The notes under the pieces were generated by a model. That model worked only from the letters and a program-made list of their open reading frames with translations, had not been told where the DNA came from and searched no databases. From assembly GCF_017916255.1 (NCBI RefSeq), contig NZ_CP072827.1:5047501-5111500 (forward strand): a stretch of DNA of 64,000 nucleotides. The letters run 5' to 3'. Positions 8,210 through 17,300 of the stretch are shown piece by piece (positions within the stretch are counted from its first letter, which is position 1; the number at the start of each line of letters is the position of its first letter). Position numbers and translations under genes: made by a program. This DNA is from Streptomyces mobaraensis NBRC 13819 = DSM 40847 (GTDB taxonomy: Bacteria; Actinomycetota; Actinomycetes; Streptomycetales; Streptomycetaceae).

Positions 8210-9214
8210 GTGAACGATTGGCGCATCTACCGGGGAGCCGGCCTGCCGCACGACGGCGTCCGGCGATTGCCTCCGCCGCCCCCCTGGCGCGACTTCGCCG
8301 CGGCCGGGCCCGACACCGGCGCCGGCACGGACCCGAGCGCGGCCCGCCGGCTGGGGGTGCAGCGCCGGCTGGTGGAGAACCACCACCCGCGGCCCGAGGA
8401 GGTCGAGGCGGTCAACGCCGCGCTGTACCTGCGCCGTCCGCTGCTGGTGACGGGCACGCCCGGAACCGGAAAGTCCACTTTGGCCCACGCGGTCGCCTAC
8501 GAGCTCAAGCTCGGCCGCGTGCTGCGCTGGCCGATCGTCAGCCGCTCCACCCTGCGGGACGGCCTCTACCACTACGACGCCATCGCCCGCCTCCAGGACG
8601 TGCAGTTGGAGCGGGCCGGCGCGGACGTCGGCGAGCGCCACTCCATCGGCTCCTACCTGCGGCTGGGTCCGCTCGGCACCGCCCTGCTCCCGGCGGAGCG
8701 GCCCCGCGTGCTGCTCATCGACGAGCTGGACAAGAGCGATCTCGACCTCCCCAACGACCTGCTGAACGTGCTGGAGGAGGGCGAGTTCCGGATCCACGAG
8801 CTGGAGCGGATCGCCGACCGCGAGCCCGAGGTCGAGGTGGGGACGGACGACGGCGGCCGGGCGGTGGTCCGCTCCGGCCTGGTCCGCTGCACCACCTTCC
8901 CGCTCATCGTCCTCACCTCCAACGGCGAGCGCGACTTCCCGGCCGCCCTGCTGCGCCGCTGCATCCAGCTCGACCTCGAACCGCCGGGCGAGGAGCAGCT
9001 CACCGCGATGGTCCGGGCGCACCTGGGCGACGACGCGGTGACGGACGGGAGCGAGCTGATCCAGCGGTTCCTGCGGCGCGAGCCGGGCGAGGTGGTCGCC
9101 GCCGACCAGCTGCTGAACGCCCTGTTCCTCACCCAGCACGCCCCCAGCGCGGAACGCGTCACCCGAGAACGGCTCGCCGACATGCTGATGCAACCGCTGG
9201 ACCGCCCGAGGTGA
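8210..9214 (+). CDS. MoxR-type AAA+ ATPase of the VMAP ternary system
   Basis: 334 residues from GTG with GAGGAG upstream. Walker A is GTPGTGKST (residues 82-90) and Walker B is LLIDELDK (D171, E172). A sensor-1-like LTSNGERDF and an arginine-finger region LLRRCIQLDL follow. This MoxR subfamily (compact, with an N-terminal Pro-rich extension) couples ATP hydrolysis to remodelling of a client together with a vWA partner. The vWA gene begins 6 bases after its stop. Together with the upstream trypsin-VMAP protein it completes the ternary set. Confidence 0.9.
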   Translation: MNDWRIYRGAGLPHDGVRRLPPPPPWRDFAAAGPDTGAGTDPSAARRLGVQRRLVENHHPRPEEVEAVNAALYLRRPLLVTGTPGTGKSTLAHAVAYELKLGRVLRWPIVSRSTLRDGLYHYDAIARLQDVQLERAGADVGERHSIGSYLRLGPLGTALLPAERPRVLLIDELDKSDLDLPNDLLNVLEEGEFRIHELERIADREPEVEVGTDDGGRAVVRSGLVRCTTFPLIVLTSNGERDFPAALLRRCIQLDLEPPGEEQLTAMVRAHLGDDAVTDGSELIQRFLRREPGEVVAADQLLNALFLTQHAPSAERVTRERLADMLMQPLDRPR

Positions 9215-9220
9215 TGAGCG

Positions 9221-12200
9221 ATGACGGCGCCCCCCGAGCCGTGGCTGGAGGAGCTGGTCGGCCGGTTGCGGGCCACCTCCCAGGACGTGACCGCCGAGGA
9301 GATAGCCGACGCGGTGTGGCTGGCCGGACGGATGACCCCGGGCCCGGGGGCGCCCACCCCGTCCGGGGAGGGCGCAGAGCGCGCGGCGGCCGGTGAGACG
9401 GCCGCTGCCGCGACCGGCCGGCGGTCCGGGCTCACCGACCGCGCCCGGGTTCCGGACGAGCCCCGGCTGCCCTCGGCGGGCGGCGGGGAGCCGGCGCCCG
9501 AGGGTTCCGTCGGCGTGCGCCTCGACGGCCGTGGGGCGCGCGGGACGGGTGAGACCGCCGCGGCGGCCGGCCGGGGCATGGGTCCGGCCCGGGCCACCGA
9601 CGCCGTCGAGCGGACGTTCCCCGTCCGGGTGCCCTGCGCCGCCTCCCTGCCCGGCCTGCTGGGGCTGCAGCGCGCCCTGCGCCCGCTGCGCGGCTACCGG
9701 TCGCTCGCCGCGCCCCCGCGCGGGCCGCTGGACGAGGACGCCACCGCCGACCGCGCGGCCCGCACGGGCGTCGTCCACCCCGCCTACCGCCGGGGCGAAC
9801 GGCAGGCGGCGGCCATGCAGTTACTGATGGACACCTCCGCCTCCATGGTCGTCTGGGAGCGGATGCTGGACGAAATGGAGCAGACCTGTTCGCAGTTGGG
9901 CGTCTTCCGCGACGTCCGGGTGCGGTATCTGCACCGGGCGCCCGACGGTACGCCCCTGATCGCCACCTCGGCGGCCGGCGGCGCTCCCGGCTCGTCCCGG
10001 CAACGCCCGCGCCCCGCAGACCAGTTCCTCGACCCCTCCGGCCGCCGGCTCACCCTGGTCATCAGTGACTGCGTGGGTCCCCTGTGGCAGGAGGGGCGCG
10101 CCCAGCGGCTGCTGCACCGCTGGTCCGCGACCGCGCCGCTCGCCGTCGTCCAGCCGCTGCCGCCCAGGCTCTGGCCGCGCACCGCGCTGCCCGCCGAGGG
10201 CGGGACGCTCACCCGCGACCCCCTGTCGGGCGGCCGGCTGGGCTTCGAGCCGGACGCCTTCGGCCCGCCCCCGCCGCGGGGCGCACTGCCCGTGCCCGTC
10301 CTGCTGCCCGTCCGCGAGGCGCTGGGCGCGTGGGCCCGGCTGCTGTCCGGCCCCGGGCGGACGGCCGTGCACGGCGCGGCCGGCTGGGTGCTCCCGGAGC
10401 ATCCGGCGTCGGCGCCACCGCCCCCGGAGGAGACCGGGAACCTCACCGCGGACGCCCGCCTGGCCGCGTTCCGCGCCACGGCCTCGCCCGGCGCCCTGCG
10501 CCTGGCGACGCACTTCGCGGCCGTTCCCCTGGCGTTGCCCGTGATGCAGATGGTGCAGCGGGCGATGCTGCCCGACACCGGGGCCATGGAGCTGGCCGAG
10601 GTGCTGCTCGGCGGGCTGCTCTGGCGGGTGCCCGCCCCGACGGGCAGCGACGCGGCCACCGGCCCCTGGTACGAGTTCGCCGACGGCGTCCGGGAGCTGC
10701 TGCTCCAGTCCCTCGGGGTGGACGAGGCCACCCTGGTGCTCAAGCACTGCTCCGACTACGTGGAGCGGCACTTCGGCCGGAGCGCCCGCAACTTCTCCGC
10801 CCTCGCGGTCGCGCGGCTGCGCGGCCGTCCGCTGCCCGACACCGGCGCCGACGACCCCGCCGACTCCGCCGATCCCTCCGGCTCCTCCGGCGCGGAACCC
10901 GAGCTGTTCGCCCGGGTCCCGGCCCGGGTGGTGCGCTGGTACCGGCCGACGCCCCCGGAGACCGGGCCGGTCGGCGAGGCGGCGGGCCTGCTGCGGCTCT
11001 GGCACGACCAGGGCGACTCCGCCCTGCTGCACGAGGCGCGCGGCCTCGTCGCCCCCCTGGCGGCGGCCCCGCTCGCCGGGCCGCACGGCGACGGACGCGA
11101 CGAGGCGGTCCGCGCCCGGTTCGTGCTCGGCGGCGTCCTGCTGGCCCTGGCCGGCACCGAGGCCGTCCGCGACGATCCCGCCGGCCGCCGCGAGCTGCTG
11201 GACCGGGCCGTCGCCCTGCTCGCCGAGGCCCACGCGCACACGCCCCCCGGCACCGGGGAGCGCACCGCCGCCGGCACCGACGCGCACACCGCCACCGGCC
11301 TCGAACTGGCCGCCGCCCACTGGGCCCGCTGGCGGGCCGCGGCCGATCCCGCCGACGGTTCCGACCTCACGGCCGCCGAGGCGGTCCTGCGGGCCCTGCC
11401 CGCCCGGACCGACCGCCGGCTGCGGCTGGGCCGGGTCCTGCTGGCCCTCGCCGAGTCCGGCACCGAGTCGAGGGTCCCGCGCGCCGCCGAGGCCGCCGTC
11501 GAACTCCGCGCCGCCTGCGAGCTGCTGGAGGCCGAGGACGCGCCCGACGGGCGGCGCTGCGCCGCCCTGCTGGACCTGGGCCGTGCCCTGCGGCTGGCCG
11601 GCGAACCCGCCGCGGACACGCTCGCCGTCCTCGACCGGGCCGCCGAGGCCGCCGCGGACGAACTCCAGTCGCTCTACGCCCACCTCGAACGCGCCCGCGC
11701 GCACACCGGCGCGGGCGACGGCCCGCGGGCCGACGAGGCGTACACCGCCGCCGTCGCCCTCACCGGCCGCGACAGCCCGCGCCGCTGCCAACTGCTCACC
11801 GAGTGGGGCGAGTCGCTCCTCGGCCGCGCCGAGGCGGCCGGGCCGGCCGGGGACACCGGGACGGTCTCCCGCGCGGAGGCGGTCCTGCGCGAGGCGTACG
11901 CCGTGAGCCCCGGGCGCTCGCCACGCCGCCCGCGCCTCCAACTGCTGCTCGGGCGCGCCCTGGTGCTGCGCTACGGCCGGCTCGGCTTCCTGCCCGACCT
12001 CTACGAAAGCTGTCACCTGCTGGAACAGGCCGCCCGCCGGGCGCCGGACGGCGACACCCGCGCGGAGGCGTGGCTGGAGCTGGGCACCGCGCGGCTCGCC
12101 CTGCGGGAGCGCTCGCCCGGCCTGCCGCTGACCGACGCGGCCGACGCCTTCGCCGCCGCGGCCGAACAGGCGCGCCGCAGCGCCGGGGACGAGCCGGGCT

Positions 12201-12391
12201 CGGTCGTCGCCGCCCGCGCCTCGCACCGCTACGGCGAGGCCCTGGAGCGGATGGGGCTGCGCCGGCAGGCCCTGGCCGCGTACCGGGCCGCGGCGGGGGA
12301 GTGGCGCGACCTCACCGCCCGGCTGGCGGAGGTGCCCTGGGAGGAGGTCGCGGCCACCCGGGAAAGCGTCGCCCGCCTTTCCGGGGGGTGA
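9221..12391 (+). CDS. SAV_2336-type large vWA domain protein with C-terminal helical repeats
   Basis: 1056 residues. After about 180 disordered residues comes a von Willebrand A-like domain whose metal site is intact (LMDTSASM: D204, S206, S208). A helical middle carries VLKHCSDYVERHFGRSARNFSAL. Residues from about 640 to the end are Ala/Leu/Arg-rich helical hairpins resembling TPRs (for example ALLDLGRALRLAGEPAADTL). In MoxR-vWA pairs the vWA protein is the substrate adaptor; here it probably bridges the ATPase, the protease and other partners. A TTA codon is present at 9821-9823 (codon 201), rare in Streptomyces and a sign of bldA-dependent translation. The nearest ATG was taken as start. 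Confidence 0.85.
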   Translation: MTAPPEPWLEELVGRLRATSQDVTAEEIADAVWLAGRMTPGPGAPTPSGEGAERAAAGETAAAATGRRSGLTDRARVPDEPRLPSAGGGEPAPEGSVGVRLDGRGARGTGETAAAAGRGMGPARATDAVERTFPVRVPCAASLPGLLGLQRALRPLRGYRSLAAPPRGPLDEDATADRAARTGVVHPAYRRGERQAAAMQLLMDTSASMVVWERMLDEMEQTCSQLGVFRDVRVRYLHRAPDGTPLIATSAAGGAPGSSRQRPRPADQFLDPSGRRLTLVISDCVGPLWQEGRAQRLLHRWSATAPLAVVQPLPPRLWPRTALPAEGGTLTRDPLSGGRLGFEPDAFGPPPPRGALPVPVLLPVREALGAWARLLSGPGRTAVHGAAGWVLPEHPASAPPPPEETGNLTADARLAAFRATASPGALRLATHFAAVPLALPVMQMVQRAMLPDTGAMELAEVLLGGLLWRVPAPTGSDAATGPWYEFADGVRELLLQSLGVDEATLVLKHCSDYVERHFGRSARNFSALAVARLRGRPLPDTGADDPADSADPSGSSGAEPELFARVPARVVRWYRPTPPETGPVGEAAGLLRLWHDQGDSALLHEARGLVAPLAAAPLAGPHGDGRDEAVRARFVLGGVLLALAGTEAVRDDPAGRRELLDRAVALLAEAHAHTPPGTGERTAAGTDAHTATGLELAAAHWARWRAAADPADGSDLTAAEAVLRALPARTDRRLRLGRVLLALAESGTESRVPRAAEAAVELRAACELLEAEDAPDGRRCAALLDLGRALRLAGEPAADTLAVLDRAAEAAADELQSLYAHLERARAHTGAGDGPRADEAYTAAVALTGRDSPRRCQLLTEWGESLLGRAEAAGPAGDTGTVSRAEAVLREAYAVSPGRSPRRPRLQLLLGRALVLRYGRLGFLPDLYESCHLLEQAARRAPDGDTRAEAWLELGTARLALRERSPGLPLTDAADAFAAAAEQARRSAGDEPGSVVAARASHRYGEALERMGLRRQALAAYRAAAGEWRDLTARLAEVPWEEVAATRESVARLSGG

Positions 12392-12517
12392 CCGTACGTG
12401 GTCCGAACGGGTTTCCGGATTACGGCGCCCGGGAAGAACCGAGCAGCCGCGAGGGGGCCGTCCACCGGACGTCCGGCGGGAGCCGCGGCAGGGAACCATG
12501 GCAGGGAGGAGCAGAGG

Positions 12518-12763
12518 GTGGCCAAGCACAGGAACGCCGCCGCGTCGGACCCCGCGGGCGGAGCGGGGGCGGCGCCGCCGCTGCCCGACCTTCGAGGCGT
12601 CGGCCTGCGCGGCCTGCGCGGCCTGCGGGATCCCGGCCTGGCCGCCGCCGTCGACAGCACGCTCCGGCGGCCGGCCGAGCTGGACGAGACCTGGTACTCC
12701 AGCGGCCACCAGGGGGGCCGCTTACGGGAGCCGGTGGAGGAGGCGGCCGGGGCGGGCGCGTGA
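12518..12763 (+). CDS. Putative RiPP-like precursor peptide
   Basis: 81 residues from GTG, with GGGAGGAGCAGAGG just upstream. Residues 1-20 are Ala/Gly/Pro-rich and disordered. A short repetitive amphipathic stretch follows (LRGVGLRGLRGLRDPGLAAA), then ELDETWYSSGHQGG and an acidic-alanine end. The size, the leader-like helix and the aromatic-hydroxyl motif W-Y-S-S-G-H suggest a modification substrate. The stop overlaps the start of the HExxH gene (GTGA). It does not end in FxSxx, so it is not a canonical FxsA precursor. Codon 69 (12722-12724) is TTA, implying bldA control. It may instead be an adaptor rather than a precursor. Confidence 0.6.
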   Translation: MAKHRNAAASDPAGGAGAAPPLPDLRGVGLRGLRGLRDPGLAAAVDSTLRRPAELDETWYSSGHQGGRLREPVEEAAGAGA

Positions 12764-14286
12764 CGAGCGGAGAACAGAGCGGGGAACGGAGTGGGGAGCC
12801 GGCCGCGGGGACACCGCCCGGACGGCGGCCCGCGCCGCCGCCGCGTCCCGCGGGGGACGCGGGGCGCGGGGCGGGAGCGCGGGCGCCGGTGTCCGTACGG
12901 CCGCGCCCGGCCGCGCGACGGGCCGGCGACCCCCCTCGGCCCCTCGCCACCGCCTCCCTGCCGCTCGCCGTGAGCCTCGTGGCGCCGGACGCGCTGGAGC
13001 GGCTCGCGCGGACGCGCGCCACGGCCGACGACCTCGCGCTCCTCCTGCACGCCCTGCACAGCAGACGCCTCGTCCTCCTCAAGTCCCTGCTGACCCGCCT
13101 GGAACGGGACCCGCGCGCCGTCCCCGCCTCCGCGCGGGAGCGGTTCGAGGCGCATTGGAGCCTGATGGAGCGCGCGGAGGCGCGGCACGCGCCGGCGGTT
13201 CGCGACACCCTCGACTACCCCTCCGTCGGCAACTGGCTGGCGCGCGCCCTGGCCGCGCCCCAAGGCGCCCCGCTCGCCGCCGAGCTGGAGCACTTCGGGT
13301 CCGTCGCCGCCGCCGCCGCACTCCGCTCCGGGGCCGCCTTCACGGCCGAACTCGCCGCCCCCGCGGGGACGCTGGCCCTCCCCGGCATCGGCCTGCTGGA
13401 AGCCGGAGCCCCCGTCGTCCGGCTCACCGCCCGGGCCCGTACCGCCCGCCTCACCGTGCCCGGCGCCGGCCGCCACCCCGCGCACCACGGGCCGGTGCTG
13501 CTGCGCGGCGCCCGCCGGGTCACCGGCGCCGGGACGGGCTGGCACGGCCTGCGCAGGCTGCCCGGCGCCGCCGCCGTCCTGGACGACCTCGACCCCTACC
13601 GCGCCCCCGCCACCGGCGTCGGCCGGACCGCCCTGCCGCCTTCCGGCCGCACCGCGGGCGCCGGCCGGCCCTGGACCCGCCGCTGGCGCGCCGCCCTGGG
13701 CCTGCTGCGCGCCACCGACCCGCGGCGGGCCGCCGAGACCACCGCGCTGCTGCGCTGCCTGGTGCCCGTCGCCGGCCCGGCGGACGGCGGGGAGACCGAG
13801 GTCAGCGCCACCGCCCGGGCGGCGCCCGGCGCCATACTGGCCACCCTGCCGCGCACCGCCGCCGACCTGGCCGAGGTGCTCGTCCACGAGACCCAGCACA
13901 CGAAACTGGCCGTGCTGCACGACCTCGTCCCGCTGCACGACGCCGGTCCCGCGGCCGTGCACCGGGTCGCCTGGCGGCCCGATCCCCGCCCGCTCGCCGG
14001 TGTGTTCCAGGGGACGTACGCGCATCTGGCCCTCGCCGAGTTCTGGGACCGGGCGGCCCGGGGGACCGCCCTGCCGGACGCGGTGCGCGAGGAGGCGCGG
14101 ACCCGGTGCGATTCGTACCGCCGACAGGTCGCGGAAGCGGTGCCCATCCTGCTTGAATCCAGTGAACTGACTCCCGCGGGCCGGGAGTTCGCGACGGGCA
14201 TGGAACGGCTCCTCCTGAGTCTGGGACGAACCGGACGCATGGCGCCCGGCATCGCCGGTGCGTCATCATGTGATGACGTACAGTGA
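12760..14286 (+). CDS. aKG-HExxH-type putative peptide beta-hydroxylase
   Basis: 508 residues. About 70 disordered residues lead into a helical domain (ALERLARTRATADDLALLLHAL). The signature lies in AEVLVHETQHTKLAVLHDLVPLHD (H376, E377, H380), followed by the YAHLALAEFW helix. Proteins with this mod_HExxH signature sit beside short peptides and FxSxx-COOH systems. The family is now treated as alpha-ketoglutarate/iron-dependent peptide hydroxylases rather than metalloproteases, with the HExxH supplying iron ligands. The 4-base overlap with the peptide gene suggests that peptide is the substrate. The exact residue modified is unknown. Confidence 0.75.
   Translation: MTSGEQSGERSGEPAAGTPPGRRPAPPPRPAGDAGRGAGARAPVSVRPRPAARRAGDPPRPLATASLPLAVSLVAPDALERLARTRATADDLALLLHALHSRRLVLLKSLLTRLERDPRAVPASARERFEAHWSLMERAEARHAPAVRDTLDYPSVGNWLARALAAPQGAPLAAELEHFGSVAAAAALRSGAAFTAELAAPAGTLALPGIGLLEAGAPVVRLTARARTARLTVPGAGRHPAHHGPVLLRGARRVTGAGTGWHGLRRLPGAAAVLDDLDPYRAPATGVGRTALPPSGRTAGAGRPWTRRWRAALGLLRATDPRRAAETTALLRCLVPVAGPADGGETEVSATARAAPGAILATLPRTAADLAEVLVHETQHTKLAVLHDLVPLHDAGPAAVHRVAWRPDPRPLAGVFQGTYAHLALAEFWDRAARGTALPDAVREEARTRCDSYRRQVAEAVPILLESSELTPAGREFATGMERLLLSLGRTGRMAPGIAGASSCDDVQ
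14261..14278. promoter_or_regulatory. 18-bp palindrome near the end of the HExxH gene, upstream of fxsT
   Basis: CGTCATCA, a 2-base spacer, then TGATGACG: a perfect inverted repeat overlapping the last codons of the hydroxylase gene and about 77 bases before the fxsT start. Its half-site shares CGTCAT/ATGACG with the palindrome at 18215-18230. It could be an operator for fxsT or for the XRE regulator downstream; this is inference. Confidence 0.35.
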
Positions 14287-14354
14287 TGATGTCGCCGCAC
14301 CGGACCCCCGGGCGGCCGCCCGGACCACGCGGTGCGAAGGAACGAGGGACGCGC

Positions 14355-17300
14355 ATGAACACGCAGCGGTATCAGGTCGGCGCCGGTGCGCAGGACCGGG
14401 TCGGCGAGCACTTCACCATCGTCTTCGCCGGCTTCTACCGGCCTTGGGCGACCTGGATCCAGCACCGGCTGGAAAGCCACGGCCACCGGACGACACTCCA
14501 CCGCTGGGACCCGCCCCGAGAGGTCCCCCTGGAGGCCGCGCTGGGCGACCTGCTGCTCGCCAGGGGCCGGATCCTGCTGGTGCTCAGCGACTGGTTCTTC
14601 GAACTCGGCCCGCGCCGCGAGGACGAGTGGAACGAGGCGCTGCGCGGCATCGTCGCGGACAACGTCGACCGCTTCGCCGCCGTCAACCTCACCAACCGGG
14701 CGCTCCTCCCCGCCACCGCCGTCCTGGAGCCGGCCGACCTCTGGGGCGTCGGCGCGCCCGAGGCCGAGCGCCGGCTCCTCGCCCGCCTTCAGCTGCCCGA
14801 GGGCCCGCCCCGGCGCCCGCTCCCCGCCGGCCCGGGCGCCCGCTACCCCAACGACCCGCCGGCCGTCTGGGGCGACGTCCCCCGCCGCAACCGCCGCTTC
14901 ACCGGCCGCGACGACCTGCTCAACCAGGTCCAGGAGCAGCTGATGGACGCCGACCGCGGCACCGCCGTCTGCGTCCTCGTCGGCATGTCCGGCATCGGCA
15001 AGACGCAGATGGCCGCCGAGTACGCGCACCGGTTCAGCTCCGACTACGACGTCGTCTGGTGGGTCAACTCCGACACCCGCGGCACCCAGCGCGAGCGGTT
15101 CGGCGAGCTCGCCCCCGAGTTGCAGCTCGACGTCGGCTCCGAGCCCGGTGAGCGCATCCGCGCGCTGCGCGAGGCGCTGCGCCGCGGCGAGCCCTACAAG
15201 AACTGGCTGATCATCTTCGACGGCTGGGACGACACCGACCTCGTCGACGAGATCCTGCCCTGGGGCCAGGGGCACGTCCTGATCACCTCGCGCAACCGCC
15301 TCTGGGACCGGTACGGCGCCACCGTCGACGTACCGGGCTTCCAGCGGCACGAGAGCACCGGCTACCTGATGCGCCGCGCCCCCCGGCTCACCGCCGAACA
15401 GGCCGACGCCGTCGCCTCCGAGCTCGGCGACGTGCCCATCGCCCTGGTCCAGGCCGCCGCCTGGCTGGGCGAGTCGGACATGGAGGTCGCCGACTACCTG
15501 CGGATGGTCCGGGACGGCGACGGGGTCGGCCTGGCCGACCACGGCGAGTACGAGGGCATCCCCACCTCGATGATCACCTCCTGGTCGATACTGATCAACC
15601 GGCTCCGCGAGACCCAGCCCCACGCCGTCGAACTCCTCACCCTCTGCACGTCGTTCGGGGCCGGCCGGATCCCGATCGGCCTCATCCGCGTCATGCCGCC
15701 CGCCCAGCTGCCCGACAGCCTCGGCTGGCTGGTGTCCGACCTGCCGAGCTGGACGCGGGCGCTCGACACCCTGGTCAACTACTCGGTGTTCACCCGCGAA
15801 TCGCGCGACCTGCGCACCACCCAGGCGCACGAGCCCGGACCCGAGCAGGAGTCGGTGCACATGCACCGGCTGGTCCACGACATCGTCGCCCGCCTCACCT
15901 CACCCGAGGAACGGCAGCTGCACCGCCGCATCGTCCGCCGCATGATCGCCGCCGCCGACCCGGGCAACCCCCAGGACAGCCGGCTCTGGCCCCGCTACGC
16001 CGAGCTGCTGCCGCACCTGGAGCCCTCCGGCGCGCTCGGCAGCCACGACTACCGGGTCCAGGAGACCGTCCTCAACCTGCTGCGCTACTGCATGCACAGC
16101 GGCGAGTTCCGCACCGGCGTCGAGCTGGCGGAGCAGATCCGCACCCAGTGGTCCGAGATGTTCCCGCCCGAGCACCCCCGGATGGTCGAACTCACCACCC
16201 AGCAGGGCAACATCCTGCGCGCCCACGGCCTCTTCCGGGCCGCCTACGAGCTCGACCGCGAGTGCCTGGAGCGGCTGCGCGCCCTCCCGGACACCGACGC
16301 CGGCAGCCTGATGACGGCCACCAGCTGCCTCGCCGCCGACCAGCGCTTCCTCGGCCAGTACACCGAGGCCCTCCAGATGCAGCGCGAAGTCCTCAACACG
16401 GCCCTCGAACTGCTCGGCCCCGACGACTACACCACCCTCCTCGCCCAGCACAACCTCGGCGTCGGCCTCCGGCTGCTCGGCCGCTACTCCGAGGCGTACG
16501 ACATCGACCTGGAGACCCTGCGCGCCCGCGAGAACCAGCTCCGCGCCCGGCACGCCGCCACCCTGGTCTCCGGCATCGCCTGCGCCCGCGACCTGCGCCT
16601 GATGGGCCGCTACGGCGACGCCCTGGCCCGCCAGGAGCTCGGCATGCGGCTGCACATCCAGGTCCTGGGCGCCAACCACCCGCAGACCCTGCGCGCCCGC
16701 CACAACCTGCTGCTCTGCCAGCGCCGCGCCGGCTCCCCGCAGGACCTCACCGGCGCCATGGCCGGTCTCCTCGAACAGATGGAGCAGGTCCACGGCCGCC
16801 GGCACTACGCCACCATGGGCCTCGTCGTGGACTTCGGCAACTACGCCCGCGAGCACGGCGACATCCGGCAGGCCCGCGAGCTCATCGAGGAGGGCGAGAG
16901 CGGCTTCCGCACCCTCCTCGGCCCCGCCCACCCCATCAGCACCGGCATGCTCTCCAACACGGGCCTTGTCCTCCAGGCCGCCGGTGAACGGGCCGAGGCC
17001 CTCACCATGTTCGAGTCCGCCTACGCGGGCCTGGCCGCCTCCCTCGGCCCCGACCACCCCTGGGTCCTCGGCTGCGCCCTCAACGCCGCCGCCGGCCGCA
17101 ACTTCACCGGCCGCCTGGAGAGCGCCGCCGACCTCAGCCGCGACACCCTCCGCCGCGCCCGCACCGCCCTGGGCCAGGACCACCCCTTCACCCTCTCCTG
17201 CGAAGTGGCCCTGGCGGCGGACCTGCGGGCGCTGAGGGAGCACGAGGAAGCGGAGAAGGTGGAGGAAGACGCCCTCCAGCGCCTCGCCCGCACCCTGGGC

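Noticed and set aside
10084..12759. Upstream extension of the HExxH frame through the vWA gene
   Set aside because: Arg/Pro/Ala-rich translation typical of a wrong frame; the GTG at 12760 with stop overlap is the natural start.
12518..12763. Calling the small peptide a canonical FxSxx-COOH (FxsA) precursor
   Set aside because: The C-terminus is GAGA, not F-x-S-x-x, and no FxsB gene is seen.
13885..13899. HETQH as a zinc metalloprotease site
   Set aside because: Overall fold, length and neighbours match the mod_HExxH peptide-modifying family; no signal peptide and no third protease ligand pattern.
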